A stretch of DNA of 10,529 nucleotides from Gemmatimonadota bacterium. GTDB taxonomy: Bacteria > Gemmatimonadota > Gemmatimonadetes > Gemmatimonadales > GWC2-71-9. Every line of letters starts with the position of its first letter. The stretch's first letter is position 1. The notes below the pieces were generated by a model. That model worked only from the letters and a program-made list of their open reading frames with translations, was not told the origin of the DNA and did not search any database. The stretch covers positions 1 through 10,529 of the forward strand of contig JACPAP010000228.1 in assembly GCA_016180765.1 (NCBI GenBank). The letters run 5' to 3'. Both the position numbers and the translations under genes were made by a program. Below are positions 1 through 6,310 of the stretch, piece by piece.

Positions 1-1
1 G

Positions 2-313
2 AACCGCTGGGAGCGCCACCAGCGTGCACACCGGCAGTTTGTGAGCGGCTTGAAACGTCTGGGGCTGACGTTGTTCACGCCGCCGGCGTATCAACTGCCG
101 ATGCTCCATGTGATCAACATTCCCGCCGGGGTCGAGGACGTGAAGGTGCGCCGCGCGCTGTTGGACCGCGGAATCGAGATCGCCGGCGGATTCGGACCCC
201 TCCAGGGCAAGACCTGGCGCGTGGGGTTGATGGGGCACAACGCGCACGAGCAGGCGGTGGACACCTTGCTTGCGGCTCTGGACGAGGTGCTGCGCGAACA
301 GGGGGTCAAGTGA
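2..313 (+). CDS. Class V aminotransferase, C-terminal part (alanine-glyoxylate / serine-pyruvate type), 5'-truncated by window edge
   Basis: The reading frame is open from position 2 and gives the last 103 residues of a PLP-dependent class V aminotransferase. The piece starts NRWERHQRAH and holds the family's C-terminal signature: a VINIPAG strand, the GGFGPLQGK loop, then WRVGLMGHNA and a final helix. In alanine-glyoxylate and serine-pyruvate aminotransferases this small domain contributes the arginine of R-x-G-L-M-G that binds the substrate carboxylate. The Schiff-base lysine and cofactor site lie upstream of the window, so activity cannot be judged. Family members transfer an amino group between alanine or serine and glyoxylate or pyruvate; the substrate here is unknown. 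The stop codon overlaps the GTG start of the next gene by 4 nt, which suggests translational coupling. The family call is firm and the substrate is not. Confidence 0.88.
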   Translation, partial: NRWERHQRAHRQFVSGLKRLGLTLFTPPAYQLPMLHVINIPAGVEDVKVRRALLDRGIEIAGGFGPLQGKTWRVGLMGHNAHEQAVDTLLAALDEVLREQGVK

Positions 314-1503
314 GCCGGCGTGCGCGCGCGGCCGTCCTCGCGGTGACGGGAGTGCTGCTCCTCACGGGCGGCCCGTCTCATGCCCTGGGCCAGGTTGTGC
401 GCGGCCAGGTGAAGGACCGTGACACGGGGAAGCCGGCCCTGGGCGTGGTCACGCTCATTGACACGGCTGGCGGGTTGATCGGCCGCATGCCCACGGGGCC
501 GCAGGGGCAGTACGCGCTGACGGCTCCTCGAGCGGGGGCCTACCTGCTCCAGTTCGTCGGGCCCGGATATGGCCCGTACGTCACCCGGGAGTTCACGCTG
601 GCTGCCGGGGAGTCGCGCATCATGGGCCTCGAGGCGGTGCCGCTGCCGGCGATCGCCCTGGATACGGTGATCGTGGAAGGCCGGCCTGTGCCCAGTCGCC
701 TGGCCGGGTTCTACCAGCGGAAGTCCGGTGGGTTCGGCGAGTTTCTGACGCGCGAGGAGCTCGAGCGCTGGAATCCGAGTCAGCCCACCGACGTCCTCCG
801 CCGGATGGCCGGCGTCAATCTGGTGCCGACGGACCTCGGCTACCGGGTGGTGAGCCGGCGCGACCCGCGGTGCGCTCCGGCGGTGTTTCTGGACGGCATC
901 TACATGGGGACCGGCGCCGAGTTCGATTTCGACGCGGTGCTCACCACGGAGCAGATCGAAGGGGTCGAGACCTACAGCGGCGCGGGACAGATCCCCGCCG
1001 AGTTCAATCGATCGGACTGCGGGGCGGTGGTGGTCTGGACTCGGGTGGCGGGACCCGGGCAGGGGGGTTCCCTGAGCCATTTCGATCTGGCCGCTGAAGC
1101 GGGCGGCTGGATGTCGTCTGAAGGTTTGCAGCAGGGTCGAGTAGGCGCGCGCGGGTTGATCGGCGTGGGCGCGGCCGAGATTTCTCCGGCAGTACATGTG
1201 CTGGTGCCCGGCTTCCGCATCGGGGGCGCCGAGGATCGGTCGGGCGTGGAGATCCAGTTCACCGTACGGGGCCGGCCGTTGGGGCGCGGAACCCCCTGGT
1301 ATGCTGGCCTGGGCGTCACGTTCCTGGAGTTGGAAGCGCCGCGGTCGGTGGCCGACGAAGAGCAATATTTCCTGCTCCTGGCCGGGGCGTCCCTGCCGCG
1401 GGGTGCGGTGCGGCCCATGGTCGAGGTCCAGGCGCTGAATCCGTTCGGGTTCAGCAAGACCCGGTTCCAGGTGTTTGTGGGCGCGGTGGTGAAGGTGTAC
1501 TAG
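310..1503 (+). CDS. Exported carboxypeptidase-regulatory-like + TonB-plug-domain protein with a C-terminal beta-rich domain
   Basis: A 397-residue protein starting at GTG, in a 4-nt overlap with the aminotransferase stop. Residues 1 to about 27 form a signal peptide (MSRRARAAVLAVTGVLLL, possible cleavage near SHALG/Q). Residues 28-110 look like a carboxypeptidase-regulatory-like beta sandwich (VRGQVKDRDTGKPALG, later GQYAL). Residues 115-245 resemble a TonB-dependent receptor plug: LDTVIVEG, TDVLRRMAGV, FLDGIYMG at 193-200, EQIEGVETYSG, then CGAVVVWTR. Cysteines 188 and 237 bracket the FLDG strand and may form a disulfide. Residues 275-397 alternate hydrophobic and polar residues in several strands and end in tyrosine, as outer-membrane barrels often do. 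The protein is too short for the usual 22-strand receptor barrel. I infer an outer-membrane or periplasmic location. The ligand is unknown and no TonB box is obvious. The gene ends in a palindrome shared with the convergent deaminase gene. Confidence 0.8.
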   Translation: MSRRARAAVLAVTGVLLLTGGPSHALGQVVRGQVKDRDTGKPALGVVTLIDTAGGLIGRMPTGPQGQYALTAPRAGAYLLQFVGPGYGPYVTREFTLAAGESRIMGLEAVPLPAIALDTVIVEGRPVPSRLAGFYQRKSGGFGEFLTREELERWNPSQPTDVLRRMAGVNLVPTDLGYRVVSRRDPRCAPAVFLDGIYMGTGAEFDFDAVLTTEQIEGVETYSGAGQIPAEFNRSDCGAVVVWTRVAGPGQGGSLSHFDLAAEAGGWMSSEGLQQGRVGARGLIGVGAAEISPAVHVLVPGFRIGGAEDRSGVEIQFTVRGRPLGRGTPWYAGLGVTFLELEAPRSVADEEQYFLLLAGASLPRGAVRPMVEVQALNPFGFSKTRFQVFVGAVVKVY

Positions 1504-1515
1504 CGGTCTAGTACA
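1496..1515. terminator. Palindrome spanning the stop codons of two convergent genes; possible bidirectional terminator
   Basis: Arms TGTACTAG and CTAGTACA are exact reverse complements, 8 bp each, around a CGGT loop. The left arm holds the TAG stop of the plus-strand plug gene (1501-1503). The right arm holds, on the minus strand, the TAG stop of the deaminase gene (1508-1510). No T-tract follows on either strand and the stem is only half GC, so intrinsic termination would be weak. A hairpin protecting both 3' ends, or chance, are alternatives. Confidence 0.4.
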
Positions 1516-1978
1516 TTCGCCGGTCCGGTCTCGCCGCGAACTCGCCAAACAGCGCCAGGCACTCGTCCCGCAGGAAATCGGGGACGATCTCCACCGCACT
1601 CCTGCCCTGGCGCTTCATGGTCTCGTTCGGGATGGTGAGCTCGGAGAAGCCCAGGGCCTGCGCATCGGCGATCCTGGCCCCGAACACGATGGTCGAGATC
1701 TTGGCCCAGTGAATGGCGCTGAAGCACATGGGGCAGGGCTCGCAAGTCGAGTAGATCACCGAGCCGGACAAATCCACGGTGGCCAACGCGCGGCAGGCGG
1801 TGCGGATCGCCTGGACTTCCGCGTGCGCCGTGCTGTCCGTGGTGCCCCAGACGGCGTTATGCTCGGCGGCCACGACCCGTCCGTCCCGCACGATGCAGGA
1901 CCCGAATGGAGTCTGACCGTCCGCGATCCCTTCCCGCGCCTGGGCGATGGCGCGACGCATGAACTCGGCGCTGGGCAT
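1508..1978 (-). CDS. Nucleoside/nucleobase deaminase of the CMP/dCMP deaminase superfamily, guanine-deaminase-like
   Basis: A 156-residue zinc-dependent deaminase. The zinc and catalytic motifs are intact: TAHAEV with His52 and proton-shuttling Glu54, and CEPCPMC with zinc cysteines 82 and 85. The pattern HAEVQAIRTAC, then YSTCEPCPMC and AIHWA, together with the length and a C-terminal tyrosine, resembles Bacillus-type guanine deaminase (guanine to xanthine plus ammonia, cytosolic) more than tRNA adenosine deaminase TadA, though TadA-like activity cannot be excluded. I chose ATG at 1978 because the protein then begins MPSAEFMRRAIAQA, as relatives do. A GTG at 2014, directly after the upstream stop, would add 12 residues. 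Neither start has a strong ribosome binding site. The gene lies 36 nt downstream of the gamma-glutamyltransferase gene on the same strand and is probably cotranscribed. The family is certain and the substrate moderately so. Confidence 0.88.
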   Translation of the reverse strand: MPSAEFMRRAIAQAREGIADGQTPFGSCIVRDGRVVAAEHNAVWGTTDSTAHAEVQAIRTACRALATVDLSGSVIYSTCEPCPMCFSAIHWAKISTIVFGARIADAQALGFSELTIPNETMKRQGRSAVEIVPDFLRDECLALFGEFAARPDRRMY

Positions 1979-2014
1979 GGCTCTATGATAAGGGGGGCGG
2001 GCTTCGCTCCGCAC

Positions 2015-3673
2015 TCAGTAGGCCAGCGCGAAGGCCTCCCGGCGCCGGTCCGCGCCGGCGCGCTTCTCCCCCGTCTCGGGATCGATCAGGATGGCCTGCG
2101 CTCCGCCGAACGTCGCGGTCAGTCCGGTTCGCACGCTGACGCGGTAGCCCCGCTGCTCCAAGGCGGGGATCCCCGGCGCCGGCATCCGGTCTTCGATCGC
2201 CAGCGTTCCGCTCTCCAGCCGTCGCATCCGCGGCGCGTCAATCGCGTCCTGGGGCGTCATGCCGAACAGCGCGATGTTGTGCAGCACCTGGACCAGGGTG
2301 TGCGTCTGACCGTCTCCCCCCGGCGTTCCCAGGGCCAACCACGGCTTCTTGCCGTCCAGCACCATGGCGGGGCAGAGCGTGTGGTAGGGCCGCTTGCCCG
2401 GGGCGAGCGCGTTGGGATGGCCGGGATCCAGCGAGAATAGCGAGCCTCGGTTGTGCAACACGACCCCGGTGCCGGACACGACGAGGCCGGACCCGAACGA
2501 CGCGAACAGGCTCTGAATCATGGAGACCACGTTGCCCTGGGCATCCACGGCAATGATGTAGACCGTGTTCGGTTGATCGGCTCGGTCGGTCGCCGAGGCG
2601 GGCGGCGCCGAGCCGCCTGGATCGATCGTGCGGGCCAGCCGGGCCAGGCGCGCGGTGTCGAGCAGCTGGGCGACGGTGACCCGCATGGAGCGCGGGGCGG
2701 CCACGCTGGTATCACGGTCTTCGACGGCGATCCGAATCGCTTCGGCCAGCGTGTGGAGATAAGCCGCCGAGTTGTGTCCCAGGCGCGCGAGGTCGAACCC
2801 CTGGAGCAAGCTCAGCGCTTCCAGCAGGGTCACGCCCTGGGTATTGGGCGGCATCGCCAGCACGGTCAGCCCGCGATATTCGGCGGAGATGGGCTCCACC
2901 CACTCGGGGCGGTAGTTCGCCAGGTCCCGTTGCTCGAGGAATCCGCCCAGAGCCTGTACGTAGCTCACCGTGCTCCGGCCGGTCTCGCCGGCGTAGGCTT
3001 CGTCCGGCCCGTTCTGCTGGATCCGCGCGAGCGTCGCGGCCAGCTCCTCCTGGCGGAGCGTATCGCCGGCGGCAGGAGGCTGGCCGTCCGGCAGGTAGAT
3101 GCGCGCCGCCACGGAATCGCCCGCGAGTTTCTCCGCTTCTTCCGCCACGTCCGCGGCCAGTCGCTCCGAGACCGGCAGGCCCTGGCGCGCCAACTCCACG
3201 GCCGGTTGGAGCGCTTCCTGCCAGGAGATGGTGCCGAACCGGCGAAGGGCCTCGGCCCATCCGCGGACCGCGCCGGGGACGGACACGCTCATGGGTCCGG
3301 TGCCCGGCATCTCGGTGCGCGTGGGACCCTGAGCCCTCACGCGCGCGATGGACGCCCGGCTGCCGGCCGGGCCGGAGGCATTGAGCCCGTGTACGGTGCC
3401 GGTCTTGGCGTCGTAGTACAGCAGGAACATGTCGCCGCCCACGCCGTTCATATGCGGGCGGGCGACGGCCAGGACGCCGGCCATGGTGATCGCGGCGTCC
3501 ATGGCGTTGCCGCCGCGCCGCAGCACGGCGAGGCCCGCCTCCGCCGCGAGCGGATGGTCGGCGGTCACGGCGCCGCTGGCGCCGCGCGCGTCGCGGCCCG
3601 GCTCGGGGGTCCGGGACGCATCGGCGCAGGCCGCGATCATGGTCGCCAACCCAACAAGAGCACACGCACGCAT
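2015..3673 (-). CDS. Gamma-glutamyltransferase family protein (YwrD-like), predicted lipoprotein
   Basis: A 552-residue Ntn-hydrolase precursor. Family members cleave themselves before a threonine into large and small subunits and then hydrolyse or transfer gamma-glutamyl groups from glutathione and similar compounds. Thr370 (PNTVYIIAVD) fits the autocleavage and catalytic residue, and GTPGGDGQ at 449-456 fits the oxyanion glycines. Large-subunit signatures are also present: AVTADHPLAAEAG near 35 and GGNAMDAAIT at 54-63. The small subunit runs GVVLHNRGSLFSLDP then LAPGKRPYHTL, the form seen in Bacillus YwrD-type relatives, without the E. coli lid loop. The N-terminus has a lipobox (IAAC, Cys16) after a hydrophobic stretch, so an anchored periplasmic or outer-membrane location is likely. 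ATG at 3673 follows GAGAGG. It sits 42 nt downstream of the peptidase gene. Substrate specificity is unknown. Confidence 0.92.
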   Translation of the reverse strand: MRACALVGLATMIAACADASRTPEPGRDARGASGAVTADHPLAAEAGLAVLRRGGNAMDAAITMAGVLAVARPHMNGVGGDMFLLYYDAKTGTVHGLNASGPAGSRASIARVRAQGPTRTEMPGTGPMSVSVPGAVRGWAEALRRFGTISWQEALQPAVELARQGLPVSERLAADVAEEAEKLAGDSVAARIYLPDGQPPAAGDTLRQEELAATLARIQQNGPDEAYAGETGRSTVSYVQALGGFLEQRDLANYRPEWVEPISAEYRGLTVLAMPPNTQGVTLLEALSLLQGFDLARLGHNSAAYLHTLAEAIRIAVEDRDTSVAAPRSMRVTVAQLLDTARLARLARTIDPGGSAPPASATDRADQPNTVYIIAVDAQGNVVSMIQSLFASFGSGLVVSGTGVVLHNRGSLFSLDPGHPNALAPGKRPYHTLCPAMVLDGKKPWLALGTPGGDGQTHTLVQVLHNIALFGMTPQDAIDAPRMRRLESGTLAIEDRMPAPGIPALEQRGYRVSVRTGLTATFGGAQAILIDPETGEKRAGADRRREAFALAY

Positions 3674-3677
3674 CGAA

Positions 3678-3683
3678 CCTCTC
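3678..3683 (-). promoter_or_regulatory. Ribosome binding site of the gamma-glutamyltransferase gene
   Basis: GAGAGG on the minus strand, 4 nt before the ATG at 3673. It supports that start and makes later in-frame starts unnecessary. The spacing is a little short. Confidence 0.5.
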
Positions 3684-3713
3684 AGTTTCTCTCTGCGCCC
3701 TCTGCGGTGAATC
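3684..3713. repeat. Short intergenic sequence resembling a widely dispersed repeat
   Basis: The gap between the peptidase and gamma-glutamyltransferase genes contains two 9-nt near-repeats in tandem, CTCTGCGCC and CTCTGCGGT (3691-3708), in a CT-rich setting that ends GTGAATCTG. From memory, phrases of this type (minus strand: ACCGCAGAGGGCGCAGAG) recur between genes in many unrelated bacterial genomes. I cannot verify that here. No coding role is visible. Confidence 0.4.
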
Positions 3714-3715
3714 TG

Positions 3716-5641
3716 TTACCGTGCCGTCCACACGTTGTTGTCCCGGTTCACGTCCGGGAACGCTCCCTCGGCGTCGATCTCCACCCGGGTGACGGCATGA
3801 CCCCGGGGCACTCGGACTTCCGCCGTGCGGGCCCCCTTGAGCCACTGGTCCACAGGAACTTCCTGGCGCACCACCTCGCCGTTGGCCAACGTCATCGTGA
3901 GCCGCACCGGCATGGGGACCCAGCCCCGGTCCTCCACCACGATGCGCGTCCCGTCGTTCCCGGGAGTGACCGACGCCACCGCCTGGTCCAGGGTCCAGGT
4001 CTCGTAGTACCAGCTACGCCAGAACCAATCCAGGTTGCGGCCGGTTACCTGGTTGAACGTGTTGAAGAAGTCCCAGGGCTTGGGATGCTTGAAGGCCCAG
4101 CGGCGGAAGTAGGCGTGGTAGGCACGCAGAAACAGCGTGTCGCCCAGGAGACTGCGCAGCGCCACCAGCACCGTGGCGGGCTTGGAGTACGACGCGTTGC
4201 CGTTCTGCCCCGGGTAGAGATAGTCGGTCCAGCGCATCATCTCGCTCTCGTATCCCGATTTCGCCGCCGCGATGTAGCTGTTCTGGTCGCCCCGGTCCGC
4301 GTTACGGCCCGGAAAGAACTCGCTGCTGGCGTGGTTCTCGTTGAAGGTGGTGGTTCCCTCGTCCATCCAGCCGTAGCGCCGCTCGTCGGTGCCGACCATC
4401 ATCGGCACCCACATGTGGGCCAGCTCATGCGAGACGACGTAGTACAGCGCGCTGTCGCTCCGGCCCCGGTAATCGCCGATCAGGGTCATCATGGGGAATT
4501 CCATGCCCCCGCCGATGATCCCGGCGCCCTCGACTGCGCTCATGTGGGACCAGGCGTACGGCAGCGCGGTGTAGCGGGAGTGATGGCTGATGGCGTGCTG
4601 GGCGTAGCGCGCGGCGCTCTTCCAGGGCGTCGCCGGTGCGCGGTAGAGCGCGTCCACCCGCGCGTAGTCGGCCGTGCCGTCGCCGTCCCGATCGCCCACC
4701 GGCGTCCGCGCGGCGTCCCAGAGGGAGGCGCTGGTGGCGGAAAAGGCCACGTCGCGTACCCGTTGCGCGCGATAGCGCCAGGTGAGGCGGCCCGTGGGAC
4801 TGATGCGCGTCGCCTGGCCGGGCCCCAGGTCCCCGGGCCCGAGGATCGAGACCACCTGGTCGCTCTGTTCGGCGTGTCGCAGGCGGTCGGCCACGGCGTC
4901 CGGCAACACCTCCGCCGGATTCTGCAGCTCGCCCGTTCCCAGGACCACCCATCCCTCGGGGACGTCCACCGCGAAGTCGTAATCGCCGAACCCGTCGTAG
5001 AACTCCGCGGAGCTCAAGTAGGGATCCGCCTGCCAGCCCACCACGTCGTCGTACACCGCCACGCGCGGATACCAGTAGGCGATGAAGAATAGATTGTCGC
5101 CGTTCCACCCCATCCGCCCGGCGCTCTGCTGCGGGATCGGGAATCCCCAGGTGATCTCCAGCACGATCGAGTCCTTGGGCGCCACGGGTCGAGCCGGCGT
5201 GAGCCGCATAACCGTGCCGTCCACGCGGTAGCCGGGCCGTCCCGGCGGTGCCGGCGCCCATGACTGCCCATTGGCGGCGACCGATTCCAGCTGCACGCCC
5301 CCGGTGATTTCTGCGGCCTCGTTCCGCGGGACGCCCGGCGCGTGGAGGTTCTGGTAGAGGTGGAGGTAGAGGATGCCGAGCGTGTCGGGTGAGCGGTTGT
5401 AGTACACCACGCGCTCATGGCCGGACAGTCGCTTGGTGTCCGGAGCCAGTGAGGCCCGGATCTGGTAGCGCGTCCACTGCTGCCAGTAATTGGGCCCGGG
5501 CTCGCCGGTCTGAGATCGCGTGCCCTGGGCCAGCGCACGCTGGAACTCGAGCGGCGGCACCACGGGGTAGGGCACCGGCCGCTGCGCCACCAGGGGCGCG
5601 CCGCTCAACAGGGTGCCGAGCACCAGGACCGACGTGCGCAT
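3716..5641 (-). CDS. M1-type (gluzincin) metallopeptidase, exported
   Basis: A 641-residue zinc metallopeptidase of the M1 aminopeptidase clan. The zinc site is complete: HELAH at 405-409 and, 18 residues later, Glu428 in WMDEG. GGGMEFP at 377-383 stands where classical M1 enzymes have GAMEN, and Tyr485 in ASYSKPA fits the transition-state tyrosine. Residues 1-20 form a signal peptide ending PLVAQ. Residues 55-300 fit the N-terminal beta domain, the catalytic domain follows to about 550, and the last 90 residues form a beta domain. An unusual acidic loop, DRDGDG at 317-322, sits just before the catalytic domain. The variant GAMEN motif leaves aminopeptidase activity likely but unproven. ATG at 5641 has GGAGG 7 nt upstream. 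It is the first gene of a minus-strand run with gamma-glutamyltransferase and deaminase, consistent with extracytoplasmic peptide breakdown. Confidence 0.92.
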   Translation of the reverse strand: MRTSVLVLGTLLSGAPLVAQRPVPYPVVPPLEFQRALAQGTRSQTGEPGPNYWQQWTRYQIRASLAPDTKRLSGHERVVYYNRSPDTLGILYLHLYQNLHAPGVPRNEAAEITGGVQLESVAANGQSWAPAPPGRPGYRVDGTVMRLTPARPVAPKDSIVLEITWGFPIPQQSAGRMGWNGDNLFFIAYWYPRVAVYDDVVGWQADPYLSSAEFYDGFGDYDFAVDVPEGWVVLGTGELQNPAEVLPDAVADRLRHAEQSDQVVSILGPGDLGPGQATRISPTGRLTWRYRAQRVRDVAFSATSASLWDAARTPVGDRDGDGTADYARVDALYRAPATPWKSAARYAQHAISHHSRYTALPYAWSHMSAVEGAGIIGGGMEFPMMTLIGDYRGRSDSALYYVVSHELAHMWVPMMVGTDERRYGWMDEGTTTFNENHASSEFFPGRNADRGDQNSYIAAAKSGYESEMMRWTDYLYPGQNGNASYSKPATVLVALRSLLGDTLFLRAYHAYFRRWAFKHPKPWDFFNTFNQVTGRNLDWFWRSWYYETWTLDQAVASVTPGNDGTRIVVEDRGWVPMPVRLTMTLANGEVVRQEVPVDQWLKGARTAEVRVPRGHAVTRVEIDAEGAFPDVNRDNNVWTAR

Positions 5642-5648
5642 CCTTCAG

Positions 5649-5653
5649 CCTCC
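5649..5653 (-). promoter_or_regulatory. Ribosome binding site of the M1 peptidase gene
   Basis: GGAGG on the minus strand, 7 nt before the ATG at 5641. Motif and spacing are near ideal and fix this start. No convincing -35/-10 pair was found upstream: TTGCGC and TACCCT are 17 nt apart but each match only three consensus bases. Confidence 0.7.
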
Positions 5654-5697
5654 GGAGGGATGGCGATGGGTGCTGCAGGGTACGAACCCCAACCGGC

Positions 5698-5931
5698 CTG
5701 CGCAAGCGCACGCAGTGGCTCGCCCGCCCCCTCGCCGCAACGCTCCAGCCCGGCGGCAACCCGATCCTGGTGTATGTCGATCGCCAGCAATTCGGGAGGA
5801 TCGAAGACCTGCGCAACCTGAGCACCGAGCAGATCGAGCAGATGGAGTTCGTTTCGGCGCGGGACGCGACCACCCGCTACGGCACCGGTCACCCCAGCGG
5901 CATCATCGAGGTCACGACCCGAAGGGGCTGA
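5698..5931 (+). pseudogene. 3' remnant of a small TonB-plug-like protein gene
   Basis: About 77 codons that read as the C-terminal half of a small plug-domain protein: TQWLARPLAATLQPGGN, PILVYVDRQQFG, EDLRNLSTEQIEQMEFVSARDATTRYGTGH, then SGIIEVTTRRG and a TGA. The VYVD strand, the EQIEQMEF helix-strand and the final G-x-I-x-V-T-T strand match the plug fold, and DATTRYGTGH is, from memory, typical of short exported proteins in Gemmatimonadota. No signal peptide or lipobox precedes it. Going upstream in frame there is no ATG, GTG or TTG until inside the antisense of the peptidase gene; the only near candidates are CTG codons and an ATG at 5842, which would leave a fragment. I therefore call a 5'-truncated remnant. 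The stop lies 13 nt from the convergent ferredoxin gene. A short CTG-started peptide is the alternative. Confidence 0.6.
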
Positions 5932-5944
5932 CCACGCCGGACGC

Positions 5945-6217
<273 letters not shown>

Positions 6218-6222
6218 GGCGT

Positions 6223-6228
6223 TTCCTT
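6223..6228 (-). promoter_or_regulatory. Ribosome binding site of the ferredoxin gene
   Basis: AAGGAA on the minus strand, 5 nt before the ATG at 6217. It supports the 90-residue form over longer readings of the same frame. Confidence 0.55.
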
Positions 6229-6235
6229 GGCCGGA

Positions 6236-6264
6236 ATGTTGCAAGACTCCAAAATCAGTGTCAA
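6236..6264 (-). promoter_or_regulatory. Candidate promoter of the ferredoxin gene
   Basis: On the minus strand a perfect TTGACA (6259-6264) is followed after 17 nt by CAACAT (6236-6241), which matches only three bases of the -10 consensus. It lies in the comparatively AT-rich gap between the divergent ferredoxin and cobalamin-binding genes. The predicted transcript start near 6229 would give a very short leader, which lowers confidence. Confidence 0.35.
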
Positions 6265-6310
6265 GTCGCGGCGTTGCTTGGGAAAACGGCCCGGCACATC
6301 TTTGTGTGTC

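Noticed and set aside
91..1599. Minus-strand open frame of 502 codons opposite the aminotransferase tail and plug gene
   Set aside because: Its composition is that of a shadow frame, it runs through the convergent junction, and the plus-strand genes are strongly supported.
2453..5092. Very long plus-strand open frame (879 codons) antisense to the gamma-glutamyltransferase and peptidase genes
   Set aside because: It crosses two well-supported genes and their gap, and it encodes an Arg/His/Gly/Pro-rich product with no domain. Such open antisense frames are expected in very GC-rich DNA.
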